64,000 bases of DNA, taken from contig NZ_LOAS01000013.1 in the NCBI RefSeq assembly GCF_001558155.1, forward strand, positions 124,001-188,000, written 5' to 3'. Below are positions 1 to 8,285 of this stretch, in pieces. The notes below the pieces were generated by a model, which saw nothing but the letters and a program-made list of their open reading frames with translations, did not search any database and was not told where the DNA came from. The stretch's first letter is position 1. Every line of letters starts with the position of its first letter. Source of the DNA: Aliiruegeria sabulilitoris (GTDB lineage: Bacteria > Pseudomonadota > Alphaproteobacteria > Rhodobacterales > Rhodobacteraceae). Both the position numbers and the translations under genes were made by a program.

Positions 1-2226
1 CCGAATGTCGCCCGCGTGCCCAAGCGCGCCGACATGTTCGCCCGAAGCCAATTCGGCGATATGGGCAAGGATCTGCAACAGGCGGCGACAGGCGGCAAAT
101 ACGTGCGCAAATCCGCGCCCTCCATGGCGCAACGGCGTGCGCTCGGTGCCTTTGTCCTGTTGCAGGACGGCGTGCCCGACCCGGCGGGCGCCCGGCCCCC
201 GGATGCCGCGCGCAACGCGGCCAACCTGAAGGCGGCGAGCTATTTCCTCGGCATCGACGCTGCCGGCACCAGCCGCTGCCCGGACTGGGCCTGGTACAGC
301 CATGACGCCACCGGCACTCCGATCGACCCGCCGCATGATCAGGCGCTGAGCGTGATCGTGGACCAAGGCTTCGAGACGATGGAGGGCGCCTCGGGCGATG
401 ACTGGATCGCCGTCAGCCAGTCCATGCGCGCCTATCTGCGCTTCTCCCTGCTGGGCGGGGTGATCGCACAGCAGATCCGCAACCTTGGCTATTCGGCCAA
501 GGCGCATACGGTGATGGATGGCGAGGTGCTGCAGCCGCCGCTGCTGTTGCTTTCGGGGCTGGGAGAGGTGAGCCGGATCGGCGAGATCATTCTCAATCCC
601 TATCTCGGGCCACGGCTCAAATCGGGCGCGGTGACGACGGACATGCCGATGGCCCATGACAAGCCCATCGATTTCGGGCTGCAGAATTTCTGCGAGAACT
701 GCAACAAATGCGCGCGTGAGTGCCCCTCGGGCGCGATCACCGCCGGCCCGAAGCTGATGTTCAACGGCTACGAGATCTGGAAATCGGACAGCCAGAAATG
801 CACCACCTACCGCGTGACCCAGACCGGCGGCGCGATGTGCGGGCGTTGCATGAAGACCTGCCCGTGGAACCTTGAAGGGCTTTTCGCACAGGCACCGTTT
901 CGCTGGGCAGCCAGCAACGTCCCTTCGGCGGCCGCGTGGTTGGCGGAACTGGATGACCGGCTCGGCAATGGCGAGCTGAACGACGTCAAGAAATGGTGGT
1001 GGGATATCGAGCAGGATGAGTCCGGCCGCTACCGGCCGACCGACCATGTCGTGAACCGGCGCGGGCTGCAAAAGGATCTGGAGCTGAAATACGAGGATCA
1101 GACGCTTGCCGTCTATCCCGCGCCACTGGCGCCGCACCCTTGGCCCTATCCCTTCCCGATGGACCGCGAGGCGGGGATAGCAGCCTATGCGGCGATGATC
1201 CCGGCGGCAGAATACCGTGACCGTTTGGCGCGCGGCGACTACACGGTGCTTCACCGCTACACTAATGCCGAGGCGTCCCCTGTGATGCGGCTGGAAGTGT
1301 CCGAGGTCGAGCCGATGACGGCGACGATCACCCGCTACGCGTTTCGCGCCCCCGACGGCGCGCCGCTGCCGGAATGGCACGCGGGGGCGCATCTGGATGT
1401 GCTCGTGGCGCCGGAATACCTGCGCCAGTTTTCGCTCTCGAATGACCCGGCAGAGCGCGGGCGCTACGAGATCGGCGTATTGCGGGAGGACCGGGGGCGC
1501 GGCGGGTCGGCGCTGCTGCACCGGATCTTCACGCCGGGCCGCAAGGTCTTCGTTTCCCGACCAATCAACCATTTCGAACTGGAGGAAACCGCGCGCAAGA
1601 GCTTCCTGATGGGCGGTGGGATCGGCGTGACGCCGATGCTCGCCTTTGCCCATCGCCTGCATGCACTGGACAAGGATTTCGAGCTGCATTTCTCCGTCCA
1701 TTGCCGGGACGATGCGGCCTACATGGAAGCGCTTGCCGCCGCGCCATGGGCCGACCAGGTGCATTTGCACATCACGGAGGAAGGGACGCGCGCCGATCTC
1801 GACCCGATCCTGACGGGCTACCAGCCGGGCTGGCACGTCTACACTTGCGGGCCGGAGCGTTACATGGCGGCTGTCTTGGCGGCAGCCGAGGCACAGGGCT
1901 TTCCCGAAATGGCGCGGCACATGGAGTATTTCTCCGTTCCGGAGGCGCCGGAATATGTCGATCATCCCTTCATGCTGCGCTTGAGAGATGGTCGAGAACT
2001 TCTCGTTCCAGAAAACAAAACTGCTGCGGACGTTCTGCGGGAGAACGGTGTTCCCGTCGACATAAAGTGCTCTGACGGGATATGTGGTGTCTGTCGTTGC
2101 GGCCTGATCTCGGGCGCGGTGGAGCACCGCGACCACGTCCTGTCCGCCGCGCAACGCCGCGAGGCGTTCATATCCTGCAAATCCCGCGCGGCAGAGCCCG
2201 GGGGCGTGCTGGAGCTGGATCTCTAG
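1..2226 (+). CDS. Reductive dehalogenase fused to FMN/[2Fe-2S] reductase (5' partial)
   Basis: The frame is open back to base 1, so the N-terminus lies outside the window. The first ~400 codons match the corrinoid-dependent reductive dehalogenase fold followed by a ferredoxin segment with two [4Fe-4S] cysteine sets (CxxCxxCxxxCP coded at 691-726; C at 799, then CxxCxxxCP at 838-864). The rest is a phthalate-dioxygenase-reductase-like module: an RQFSLSN flavin motif, GGGIGVTPM for the nucleotide domain, a CGP motif, and a C-terminal plant-type [2Fe-2S] site (CSDGICGVC plus a late Cys). This layout is that of BhbA-type catabolic dehalogenases, soluble enzymes that draw electrons directly from NAD(P)H and remove halogens from halophenols. 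There is no visible membrane anchor gene next to it. QueG also shares the corrinoid/ferredoxin part but lacks the reductase fusion. The substrate is not readable from the sequence. Confidence 0.85.
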   Translation, partial: PNVARVPKRADMFARSQFGDMGKDLQQAATGGKYVRKSAPSMAQRRALGAFVLLQDGVPDPAGARPPDAARNAANLKAASYFLGIDAAGTSRCPDWAWYSHDATGTPIDPPHDQALSVIVDQGFETMEGASGDDWIAVSQSMRAYLRFSLLGGVIAQQIRNLGYSAKAHTVMDGEVLQPPLLLLSGLGEVSRIGEIILNPYLGPRLKSGAVTTDMPMAHDKPIDFGLQNFCENCNKCARECPSGAITAGPKLMFNGYEIWKSDSQKCTTYRVTQTGGAMCGRCMKTCPWNLEGLFAQAPFRWAASNVPSAAAWLAELDDRLGNGELNDVKKWWWDIEQDESGRYRPTDHVVNRRGLQKDLELKYEDQTLAVYPAPLAPHPWPYPFPMDREAGIAAYAAMIPAAEYRDRLARGDYTVLHRYTNAEASPVMRLEVSEVEPMTATITRYAFRAPDGAPLPEWHAGAHLDVLVAPEYLRQFSLSNDPAERGRYEIGVLREDRGRGGSALLHRIFTPGRKVFVSRPINHFELEETARKSFLMGGGIGVTPMLAFAHRLHALDKDFELHFSVHCRDDAAYMEALAAAPWADQVHLHITEEGTRADLDPILTGYQPGWHVYTCGPERYMAAVLAAAEAQGFPEMARHMEYFSVPEAPEYVDHPFMLRLRDGRELLVPENKTAADVLRENGVPVDIKCSDGICGVCRCGLISGAVEHRDHVLSAAQRREAFISCKSRAAEPGGVLELDL

Positions 2227-2351
2227 AGGCGCATCCTTGTGACGGCCCACATCTTCGGCGGTCTGTCCGGGGGCGATAGGCGCAGTGCAAGCGTTGGTGT
2301 TCTTTTGACGTGGGCCTGACTCTGCGCCGCTCTTTCGGGGGCGGGACAGAG

Positions 2352-2384
2352 TATATATGTTAGATGCAAACTTTACGCCGCAAG
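2352..2384. promoter_or_regulatory. Operator-like sequence upstream of TetR gene (copy 1)
   Basis: A 33-bp sequence with core GCAAACTTTAC matches, in inverted orientation, 27 of 33 bases of the sequence at 3070-3102 by hand alignment. The core is near-palindromic, as expected for a TetR-family site, and it lies 28 bp before the TetR start codon. An operator is the simplest reading; inverted ends of a small cassette are the alternative. Confidence 0.5.
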
Positions 2385-2412
2385 GCATTGAGGCGCCGCA
2401 AGGAGCAGGACG

Positions 2413-3018
2413 TTGAAAAAAGACAGCTACCACCACAAGAACCTGAAGAACGCGCTGATCGAGGAAGCGACCAGGCAGCTCGATGCGGACCCTGACTCCG
2501 ACATTTCCCTGCGCGGGCTTGCGCGTGAACTGGGGGTCTCGGCCATGGCGCCCTATGCGCATTTCCAGAACAAAGCGGAACTGCTCGATGCGGTGGCGTT
2601 GCGCGGGCACGAGATCTTTGGCATTGCGATGCAACGGGTGGCCGAGTCGGACCTCGGTTTGGAAGACCGCCTCTTTGCCTTCAGCTTGGCATATCTGGAT
2701 TTTTCGCGCGATCATCCCGGGCAGTTCCACCTGATGTTCAATCATGGGCTTCGTGCTGAGGAGGATCCGGTTCGCCAGGCGGGCGGAGCAAACCTCGCCA
2801 TTCTCCACAACAGCATTGCGGCGGAATTGCCAGGGGCGGACGAGGCAACGCTGATAGTGATGACGGATCTTCTGTACACCGTCACTCACGGGATCACGAC
2901 GCTGTCGGCCAACGATGTGCTCGGCAGCGTGCACCGGGAAGATTTCGACACCCGGGACCTCGTTCGTTTGGCAATCCAGGCCTTGGCTCTGAAGTTCCAG
3001 CAAATGCAGGGATCGTAG
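2413..3018 (+). CDS. TetR-family transcriptional regulator (WHG-type C-terminus)
   Basis: This 201-residue DNA-binding repressor has an N-terminal helix-turn-helix (about residues 8-55; LRGLARELGVSAMAPYAHF is the recognition region) and a ligand-binding C-terminal domain resembling the WHG subgroup. It starts at TTG, chosen because AAGGAGCAGG lies just upstream and because the N-terminus then matches the family. The gene follows the reductive dehalogenase by 186 bases and is flanked by inverted copies of an operator-like sequence, so autoregulation is likely. Control of the dehalogenase or of the following gene is possible but not shown. The inducer is unknown. Confidence 0.85.
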   Translation: MKKDSYHHKNLKNALIEEATRQLDADPDSDISLRGLARELGVSAMAPYAHFQNKAELLDAVALRGHEIFGIAMQRVAESDLGLEDRLFAFSLAYLDFSRDHPGQFHLMFNHGLRAEEDPVRQAGGANLAILHNSIAAELPGADEATLIVMTDLLYTVTHGITTLSANDVLGSVHREDFDTRDLVRLAIQALALKFQQMQGS

Positions 3019-3069
3019 ATTGCATCGCTTGGTGGCGTTCACGTGAACGCGAAAAAAACTCTCAGTATA

Positions 3070-3102
3070 CTTGCGCCGTAAAGTTTGCGGCATACATATA
3101 TG
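3070..3102. promoter_or_regulatory. Operator-like sequence downstream of TetR gene (copy 2)
   Basis: This is the inverted counterpart of 2352-2384. It contains a 17-bp palindrome, GCCGCAAACTTTACGGC on the minus strand, with one unpaired position on each side of the centre. A possible plus-strand promoter (TTGCGC at 3071, TACATA at 3093, 16-bp spacer) overlaps it, so a bound TetR protein would cover that promoter. The next gene on this strand is the ATPase zeta subunit at 3218. Confidence 0.5.
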
Positions 3103-3217
3103 TCATCGCCGGGCTTGAAGGGCGGGCGGTGTCGGCGGCGGCAGGTCATTGCCGCCTTCTGCTCACCGATACCTTTCAGGCTGATCCGTGCCGCGTGCCA
3201 ACTGATGAGAGGAAGAT

Positions 3218-3532
3218 ATGACGGCTTTTGACCAAAGACTTAAGGCCTTCGAACATAGCTACGCCCATGATGCCGAGATGCAATTCCGGATCGAAGCGCG
3301 GGCGAACAAGTTGCTGGGGCTCTGGGCGGCCGGGGTGCTGGACAAGACGCCATTGGAAGCGCACCACTATGCCAACGACGTCGTGCGCTCGGATTTTGCG
3401 GAGCCCGGGGATGCTGATGTCATCCGCAAGGTCGCGCGCGATCTCGGGCGGCACTCTACCGCGGAGGAGGTGCGTTCGATGCGCTCGGCATATATCGAAG
3501 CCGCGAAGGCCCAGATTGCCGCCGGCAATTGA
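3218..3532 (+). CDS. F1F0-ATPase inhibitor zeta subunit (DUF1476)
   Basis: This 104-residue all-helical protein matches the alphaproteobacterial zeta subunit first described in Paracoccus, which binds the F1 sector and blocks ATP hydrolysis. Recognisable stretches are FDQRLKAFEHSYAHDAEMQF near the N-terminus, NKLLGLWAAG, and a conserved DxDVIRKVARDL segment. Length is normal for the family. The ATG is preceded by GAGAGGAAGAT. It stands alone, between a TetR-associated operator and the tRNA-Glu gene, away from any atp operon. Confidence 0.88.
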   Translation: MTAFDQRLKAFEHSYAHDAEMQFRIEARANKLLGLWAAGVLDKTPLEAHHYANDVVRSDFAEPGDADVIRKVARDLGRHSTAEEVRSMRSAYIEAAKAQIAAGN

Positions 3533-3604
3533 AGGGGCCGAAAGGCAGGCGATCCCGGTGCGCGAGGTGGTGATTGTGCCGCGGAAAGGCGCCAGGATCG
3601 AAGC

Positions 3605-3632
3605 TGTCCCACGTGCCCAAGAGCGTGGGACA
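3605..3632. terminator. Hairpin between zeta subunit gene and tRNA-Glu
   Basis: TGTCCCACG and CGTGGGACA form a perfect 9-bp stem around a 10-nt loop. It lies downstream of the plus-strand zeta gene and of the minus-strand tRNA. There is no clear U-run on either side, so its role as a terminator is uncertain. Confidence 0.4.
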
Positions 3633-3677
3633 CACGAAGGCGAAAACACCAATATAATAAGGCTTTCAGGGGGAAAG

Positions 3678-3752
3678 TGGCAGTCCGTAGGGGAATCGAA
3701 CCCCTCTTTCCAGGTTGAAAACCTGGCGTCCTAACCGATAGACGAACGGACC
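3678..3752 (-). tRNA. tRNA-Glu (anticodon TTC)
   Basis: The minus strand folds as a cloverleaf: acceptor GGTCCGT pairs with ACGGACT (first pair G-U), the anticodon stem is CCAGG/CCTGG with loop TTTTCAA giving anticodon TTC, and the T-arm is GGGG-TTCGATT-CCCC. The CCA end is encoded. It reads glutamate codons GAA/GAG. Confidence 0.95.
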
Positions 3753-3846
3753 ATGCTCATCGGTGAGGCGCTATTTAGGAAACGGCGCGGGGGGGCGCAA
3801 GCGGTTTTTCGCTTTGGGGAAAGATTATTTCCAAGCACTGTTTTCT

Positions 3847-5598
3847 CTATTGGCCAGCGCTCTCGGCGGCGTCTTCCAGGCGGAGTTGCGGCGAGCGACG
3901 ACCGTTCCATTCGTTCACTTCCAGACGGCCGGCAAGGTGGAACCGCGCGCCGCCATTCTGCTCCAGCCGCGGGCCGAGCGGTGTGTCATAGGCACCGAAG
4001 GCGATAGCGTCCATATGGGCGCCCAGCCCGTCGCCGAAGCTGACCTTCAGATGGTTTTCGCCCACCCGCTTGGCGAAGCGGATCGCCATGTCCGGCAGAA
4101 CGAAGCGCGGGGCAGGGGCGGAGGCGCCGAAAGGGCCGGCGGTTTCGAGTTTCTCGATCAACTCGACGCTTGCGGCGCCCGGCATCAGCAGCGCATCCAC
4201 CTTCAGGTCACGCGGGCCGCCGGCATCTGCGCCTTGCCGTGCCAGAAGCTCGCTCAGCCGCTCCATGGCGGCCTCCAGCTTGTCCTCGGCAACGGTCAGG
4301 CCTGCCGCCATCTTGTGGCCGCCGCCCTTGATCAGCAGTCCCTCCTGCGCCACGCGCTGGATCGAGGCGCCGAGATCGATGCCCGAGACCGACCGGCCCG
4401 AACCCTTGCCCTCGCCATCGGCCAGCCCGATCACCACGGAGGGGCGGTTGGTGGCCTCCTTCAGGCGGGAAGCGACGATTCCCACCACGCCCGGATGCCA
4501 GCCCTCTCCGGCCGCCCAGACCAGCGCACCGTCGAGGCCGCGTGCCTCGGCCTGTTCCATCGCCGCCTCGGTAACGTGCTGCTCGATCTCGCGCCGCTCG
4601 CGGTTCAGGCGGTCGAGTTGCTCGGCCAGCGCCTGCGCTTCGGATGGTTCGATCGTCGCCAGCAGGCGTGCGCCGAGATCTGCCTTGCCGATGCGGCCGC
4701 CGGCATTGATGCGCGGGCCGAGCAAGTAGCCGAGATGATAGGCGCGGGGGGGCTCGTTCAGGCTGGCCACATCGGCCAGCGCACGCAGCCCGACGCGGTT
4801 GCGCTGCGCCATGACCTTGAGCCCGGTGCGCACCAGCGCGCGGTTCACCCCGATCAGCGGGGCCACGTCGGCGACGGTGGCCAGCGCCACGAGGTCCAGC
4901 AGGGCCATGAGGTCCGGCCCCTTTGCGCCCTTGGTGCGCATCTGTCGGTTCACCTCGACCAGCAGCAGGAACACCACGCCTGCGGCGCAGAGATGGGCCA
5001 GCTCGCCGCTCTCGTCCTGCCGGTTCGGGTTCACCACGGCGAGGGCAGGGGGCAGTGTCTCGCCGCCAAGGTGGTGGTCGAGCACGATGACATCCGCGCC
5101 CTTGGCGGCAGCCAGCGCTTCGTGCGAGAGGGTGCCGCAATCGACGCAGACGATCAGGTCATGCGCGGCCGCGAGGCGGCTCATGGCGGGCGGGTTGGGG
5201 CCATAGCCCTCGTCGATCCGGTCGGGAATATAGAGCGTGGCCTGCCGGCCCATGTCGCGCATCCAACAAATCAGAAGCGCCGCCGAAGAGCCGCCGTCGA
5301 CGTCGTAATCGGCAAAGATGGCGATGCGCTCGCCGCGCTCGGCCGCTCGCAACATGCGCGCGGCGGCAGGTTCCATGTCTTTGAGCGAGAGCGGGTCGGG
5401 CAGCAGGTCGCGCAGGGTCGGCTCAAGGAAGCTCGCCGCCTCCTCGGGGGCCACGCCCCTGCGCACCAGCGTGTGGCACAGCGGCCCGGGCAGCCGGGTC
5501 GCCTGCGCCATGGCTTCGGCGCGGCGTTCCTGTTCGATGGACGGACCGACCCATGTCCGGCCGGTAAGCGATTGCTCGACCCCGAGGAACGCCGCCAT
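3847..5598 (-). CDS. recJ: Single-stranded-DNA-specific exonuclease RecJ
   Basis: RecJ degrades single-stranded DNA 5'-3' in recombination and mismatch repair. The 583-residue protein has the DHH-superfamily metal motifs FADYDVDG (about residue 95), VCVDCG and LDHH, followed by the DHHA1 domain with GxGGGHKMAAG-type glycine motif and an OB-like C-terminal part. Length is typical. It starts 6 bases after the glpX stop, so the two genes form a minus-strand operon. Confidence 0.95.
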   Translation of the reverse strand: MAAFLGVEQSLTGRTWVGPSIEQERRAEAMAQATRLPGPLCHTLVRRGVAPEEAASFLEPTLRDLLPDPLSLKDMEPAAARMLRAAERGERIAIFADYDVDGGSSAALLICWMRDMGRQATLYIPDRIDEGYGPNPPAMSRLAAAHDLIVCVDCGTLSHEALAAAKGADVIVLDHHLGGETLPPALAVVNPNRQDESGELAHLCAAGVVFLLLVEVNRQMRTKGAKGPDLMALLDLVALATVADVAPLIGVNRALVRTGLKVMAQRNRVGLRALADVASLNEPPRAYHLGYLLGPRINAGGRIGKADLGARLLATIEPSEAQALAEQLDRLNRERREIEQHVTEAAMEQAEARGLDGALVWAAGEGWHPGVVGIVASRLKEATNRPSVVIGLADGEGKGSGRSVSGIDLGASIQRVAQEGLLIKGGGHKMAAGLTVAEDKLEAAMERLSELLARQGADAGGPRDLKVDALLMPGAASVELIEKLETAGPFGASAPAPRFVLPDMAIRFAKRVGENHLKVSFGDGLGAHMDAIAFGAYDTPLGPRLEQNGGARFHLAGRLEVNEWNGRRSPQLRLEDAAESAGQ

Positions 5599-5604
5599 CC
5601 CGGA

Positions 5605-6567
5605 TCAGACCGGGTTGGAGTAGGTGATGCGGCGGACGGAGCCCGTCTTGGAACGCATCAGCAGGGTCTCGCAGGTGAACCGGTGCGGCTCGCGCTTCAC
5701 CCCCGGCAGCAGATTGCCGTCGGTCACGCCGGTTGCGGCAAAGATCACGTCGCGGGTCACCATCTCGTCCCGGTTGTAGATCTTGTCGAGATCCTCGATG
5801 CCGGCCTTGCGGGCGCGGGCGATCTCGTCCTCGTCGCGGAAGGTCAGTCGGCCATACATCTGTCCGCCCATGCATTTGAGCGCCGCCGCGGCCAGAACGC
5901 CCTCTGGTGCCCCGCCGGACCCCATATACATGTCGATGCCGGTCAGGTGCGGTTCGGCGCAGTGCATGACACCGGCAACGTCGCCATCGGTAATCAGGCG
6001 GATCGCGGCGCCGGTGGCGCGGACCTCGGCGATCAGCTCCTCGTGCCGGTCCCGAAGCAGGATGCACACGTTGATGGCATTGGGTTCGCAGCCCTTGGCC
6101 TTGGCCAGCGCGTGAACGCGCTCGGTGGGCGTCATTTTCAGCGTCACGACATCCTGCGGATAGCCCGGTCCGATCGCCAGCTTGTCCATGTAGACGTCCG
6201 GCGCGTGCAGCATGGAGCCGCGCGGGCCCATGGCGACGACGGTCAGCGCATTGGGCATGTCGAGCGCGGTCAGCGTGGTACCTTCGAGTGGATCGAGCGC
6301 GATGTCCACCTCGGGGCCTTCGCCATCGCCCACTTCCTCGCCGATATAGAGCATGGGAGCTTCGTCCCGCTCACCTTCGCCGATCACCACCACGCCCCGG
6401 ATCTCGAGCTTGTTGAGCTCGCTGCGCATGGCGTTCACGGCTGCCTGGTCCGCGGCTTTCTCGTCGCCGTGGCCGATCAGGTGCGCCGAGGCCATGGCGG
6501 CCGCTTCGGAAACACGGGCCAGGGCAAGCGAGAGCATACGGTCGTGAAATTCGGGGGGATGGTGCAT
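5605..6567 (-). CDS. glpX: Class II fructose-1,6-bisphosphatase
   Basis: GlpX hydrolyses fructose 1,6-bisphosphate to fructose 6-phosphate in gluconeogenesis (and, in many alphaproteobacteria, in carbon fixation pathways). The 320-residue sequence carries the lithium-sensitive phosphatase metal motifs VVIGEGERDEAPML and DPLEGTT near residues 60-95 and a later GGAPEGVLAAAALKCMGGQM segment typical of the class II enzyme. It is the first gene of a glpX-recJ pair. In related genomes hom often lies directly upstream; here a plus-strand gene pair intervenes. Confidence 0.95.
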   Translation of the reverse strand: MHHPPEFHDRMLSLALARVSEAAAMASAHLIGHGDEKAADQAAVNAMRSELNKLEIRGVVVIGEGERDEAPMLYIGEEVGDGEGPEVDIALDPLEGTTLTALDMPNALTVVAMGPRGSMLHAPDVYMDKLAIGPGYPQDVVTLKMTPTERVHALAKAKGCEPNAINVCILLRDRHEELIAEVRATGAAIRLITDGDVAGVMHCAEPHLTGIDMYMGSGGAPEGVLAAAALKCMGGQMYGRLTFRDEDEIARARKAGIEDLDKIYNRDEMVTRDVIFAATGVTDGNLLPGVKREPHRFTCETLLMRSKTGSVRRITYSNPV

Positions 6568-6830
6568 TTGATGTCTTTCCTGGGTCTGAATAACGTAAAT
6601 GGTTCTTCAATCGGCGTAGCGGTGCAGCGTTGACCCACGCAAGCGCTGTTAGCGCCGAAGCGTCAAAATGGCCACAGCTACCCTGCGGCCCCTGTGGCTC
6701 TCCCATCTCCGGAAACGATTCCCGGTTCGGCCAGCTTCCGAGCTTCCGCGAAGAAACGAACTTGCACAAGTGCCTACGGTGTTCTATCGCCCGCGGGTCG
6801 TTTCTGCACGCGTAGCGCATAGGTGATCCA

Positions 6831-7124
6831 ATGAGCGCCAGACCCTTCATCAGGCATGTCGTTTTCTTCAGCGCCCGGGACAAGAAAGATGTTCCGACAA
6901 TCGTCGAGGGATTGTCGCTGCTGGGAAACATCCCGCATTCGCAGAATTTCGGCGTTAGCCAGAACCGGCGCAAGGATGCGCTTTCGGATGATGTCGATGT
7001 AATCGTCTATGCGGAGTTCGACAGCGAAGAGGCGCTGGCCGCCTACAAGGCGCACCCGATCTACCAGGAATCCATCGATATCGTCCGCCCGCTGCGCGAG
7101 CTTCGCATCGCCGCGGATTTCTGA
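6831..7124 (+). CDS. Dabb (stress-responsive A/B barrel) domain protein
   Basis: This 97-residue protein matches the dimeric alpha-beta barrel (Dabb) family: a leading IRHVVFF strand, a middle VDVIVYAEFDSEEALAAYKAHP segment, and a HPxYQ-like histidine region. Dabb proteins act as small dimeric barrels in stress response or secondary metabolism; no enzymatic role can be assigned here. It lies 12 bases before pabB on the same strand and is probably co-transcribed with it. Its Shine-Dalgarno sequence is weak. Confidence 0.75.
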   Translation: MSARPFIRHVVFFSARDKKDVPTIVEGLSLLGNIPHSQNFGVSQNRRKDALSDDVDVIVYAEFDSEEALAAYKAHPIYQESIDIVRPLRELRIAADF

Positions 7125-7136
7125 GGCGGTAACGTC

Positions 7137-8258
7137 TTGGATCAGATGCAGGTCCTTTTCGATCGCGGGCCGCTCGGCGGGGCGACGGCCTTTCGCGCGC
7201 CGATCGAGCTGATCCGCGCCGATCAGCCGGAACAGGTTCCCGCCGCGATGGAGGCATTGAGGAAGGCGCAGGAAGACGGGAAATGGCTGGCTGGCTACGC
7301 GTCCTACGAGCTGGGATTCATGTTCAGCCACAAGCTGCGCTGGCTTATGCCGGTGTTGCGCGACTGTCCCTTGATGCTGTTCGGCGTTTTTGATGCGGCC
7401 GAACCTTGGATGGAGACCGGTCCGGCCGGGCAAGCCACGCTGGAGCGGCCCCAACCCCTGTGGGATTTCGCGCAGTATTCGGAGGCCTTCGATCAGCTTC
7501 AGGCCCATATCGCGGCAGGCGACCTCTACCAGGGGAACCTGACCTTTCCGATGCGCTCGGCCTTCTCGGGCAGCCTGGAAGCGCTCTACCAGCGGCTTGC
7601 CGCCCGCCAGCCGGTCCGGCATGGCGCACTGGTCGATCTGGGTGGGCCGGCAATCCTGTCGCGCTCCCCCGAGCTGTTCTTTCGCTGCGATGCCGAGGGC
7701 CGTCTGACGACACGACCTATGAAGGGCACGGCGCCGCGCGGGGCAACGCCCGAGGAAGACGCGGCCAATGCCGCGTGGCTGCGGGCGTCGGAAAAGAACC
7801 AGGCCGAGAACCTGATGATCGTGGACCTGCTGCGCAATGACGTCAGCCGCATTTCCGAGATCGGCAGTGTCAAGGTGCCGGAGCTTTTCGCGGTGGAGAG
7901 CTATGCCACGGTGCACCAGATGACGTCGCGCATCACCTCGCAGCTGCGCGAGGGTGTGACCTTTCCGGATATCCTCGAGGCGCTCTTTCCCTGCGGATCG
8001 GTGACCGGCGCGCCCAAGATCATGGCCATGACCCTGTTGCGCAAGCTCGAAGAGAGGGCCCGCAATGTCTATTGCGGTGCAGTAGGGTGGGTCGCGCCGG
8101 ACGGCCGCATGGAGTTCAACGTCGCCATTCGCACCTTGACCTGCTGGCCCGATGGGCGAGTGGATCTCAATGTCGGCGGCGGTATTGTCCATGACAGCCG
8201 CGCCCAAGAGGAATATGACGAAGCGCTGCTGAAATCGCGCTTCGCCTGGCTCGACTAG
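7137..8258 (+). CDS. pabB: Aminodeoxychorismate synthase component I
   Basis: PabB converts chorismate plus ammonia to 4-amino-4-deoxychorismate for folate synthesis. The 373-residue protein has the chorismate-binding motifs MKGTAPRG, ENLMIVDLLRNDVSRI, GSVTGAPKI and a final GGGIVHDS. It has no N-terminal amidotransferase, so glutamine amidotransferase PabA/TrpG must act in trans. TTG at 7137 is preferred over ATG at 7146 because GAGGCGG lies 8 bases upstream. No pabA or pabC is adjacent; the next gene (hom) is convergent. Confidence 0.9.
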   Translation: MDQMQVLFDRGPLGGATAFRAPIELIRADQPEQVPAAMEALRKAQEDGKWLAGYASYELGFMFSHKLRWLMPVLRDCPLMLFGVFDAAEPWMETGPAGQATLERPQPLWDFAQYSEAFDQLQAHIAAGDLYQGNLTFPMRSAFSGSLEALYQRLAARQPVRHGALVDLGGPAILSRSPELFFRCDAEGRLTTRPMKGTAPRGATPEEDAANAAWLRASEKNQAENLMIVDLLRNDVSRISEIGSVKVPELFAVESYATVHQMTSRITSQLREGVTFPDILEALFPCGSVTGAPKIMAMTLLRKLEERARNVYCGAVGWVAPDGRMEFNVAIRTLTCWPDGRVDLNVGGGIVHDSRAQEEYDEALLKSRFAWLD

Positions 8259-8285
8259 GGCGTTTGGGGGAAGACCCGCTGCGCT

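Noticed and set aside
1-2226. Reading the first gene as epoxyqueuosine reductase QueG
   Set aside because: QueG shares the corrinoid and 4Fe-4S modules but is short (about 350-380 residues) and has no fused FMN/[2Fe-2S] reductase.
2305-2357. TTGACG with TATATA as the promoter of the TetR gene at 2413
   Set aside because: The two boxes are about 41 bases apart, far from the usual 17.
3763-6633. A very long plus-strand open frame of 956 codons
   Set aside because: It lies entirely antisense to glpX and recJ, whose motifs are intact, and shows no domain. GC-rich coding DNA often leaves such open frames on the other strand.
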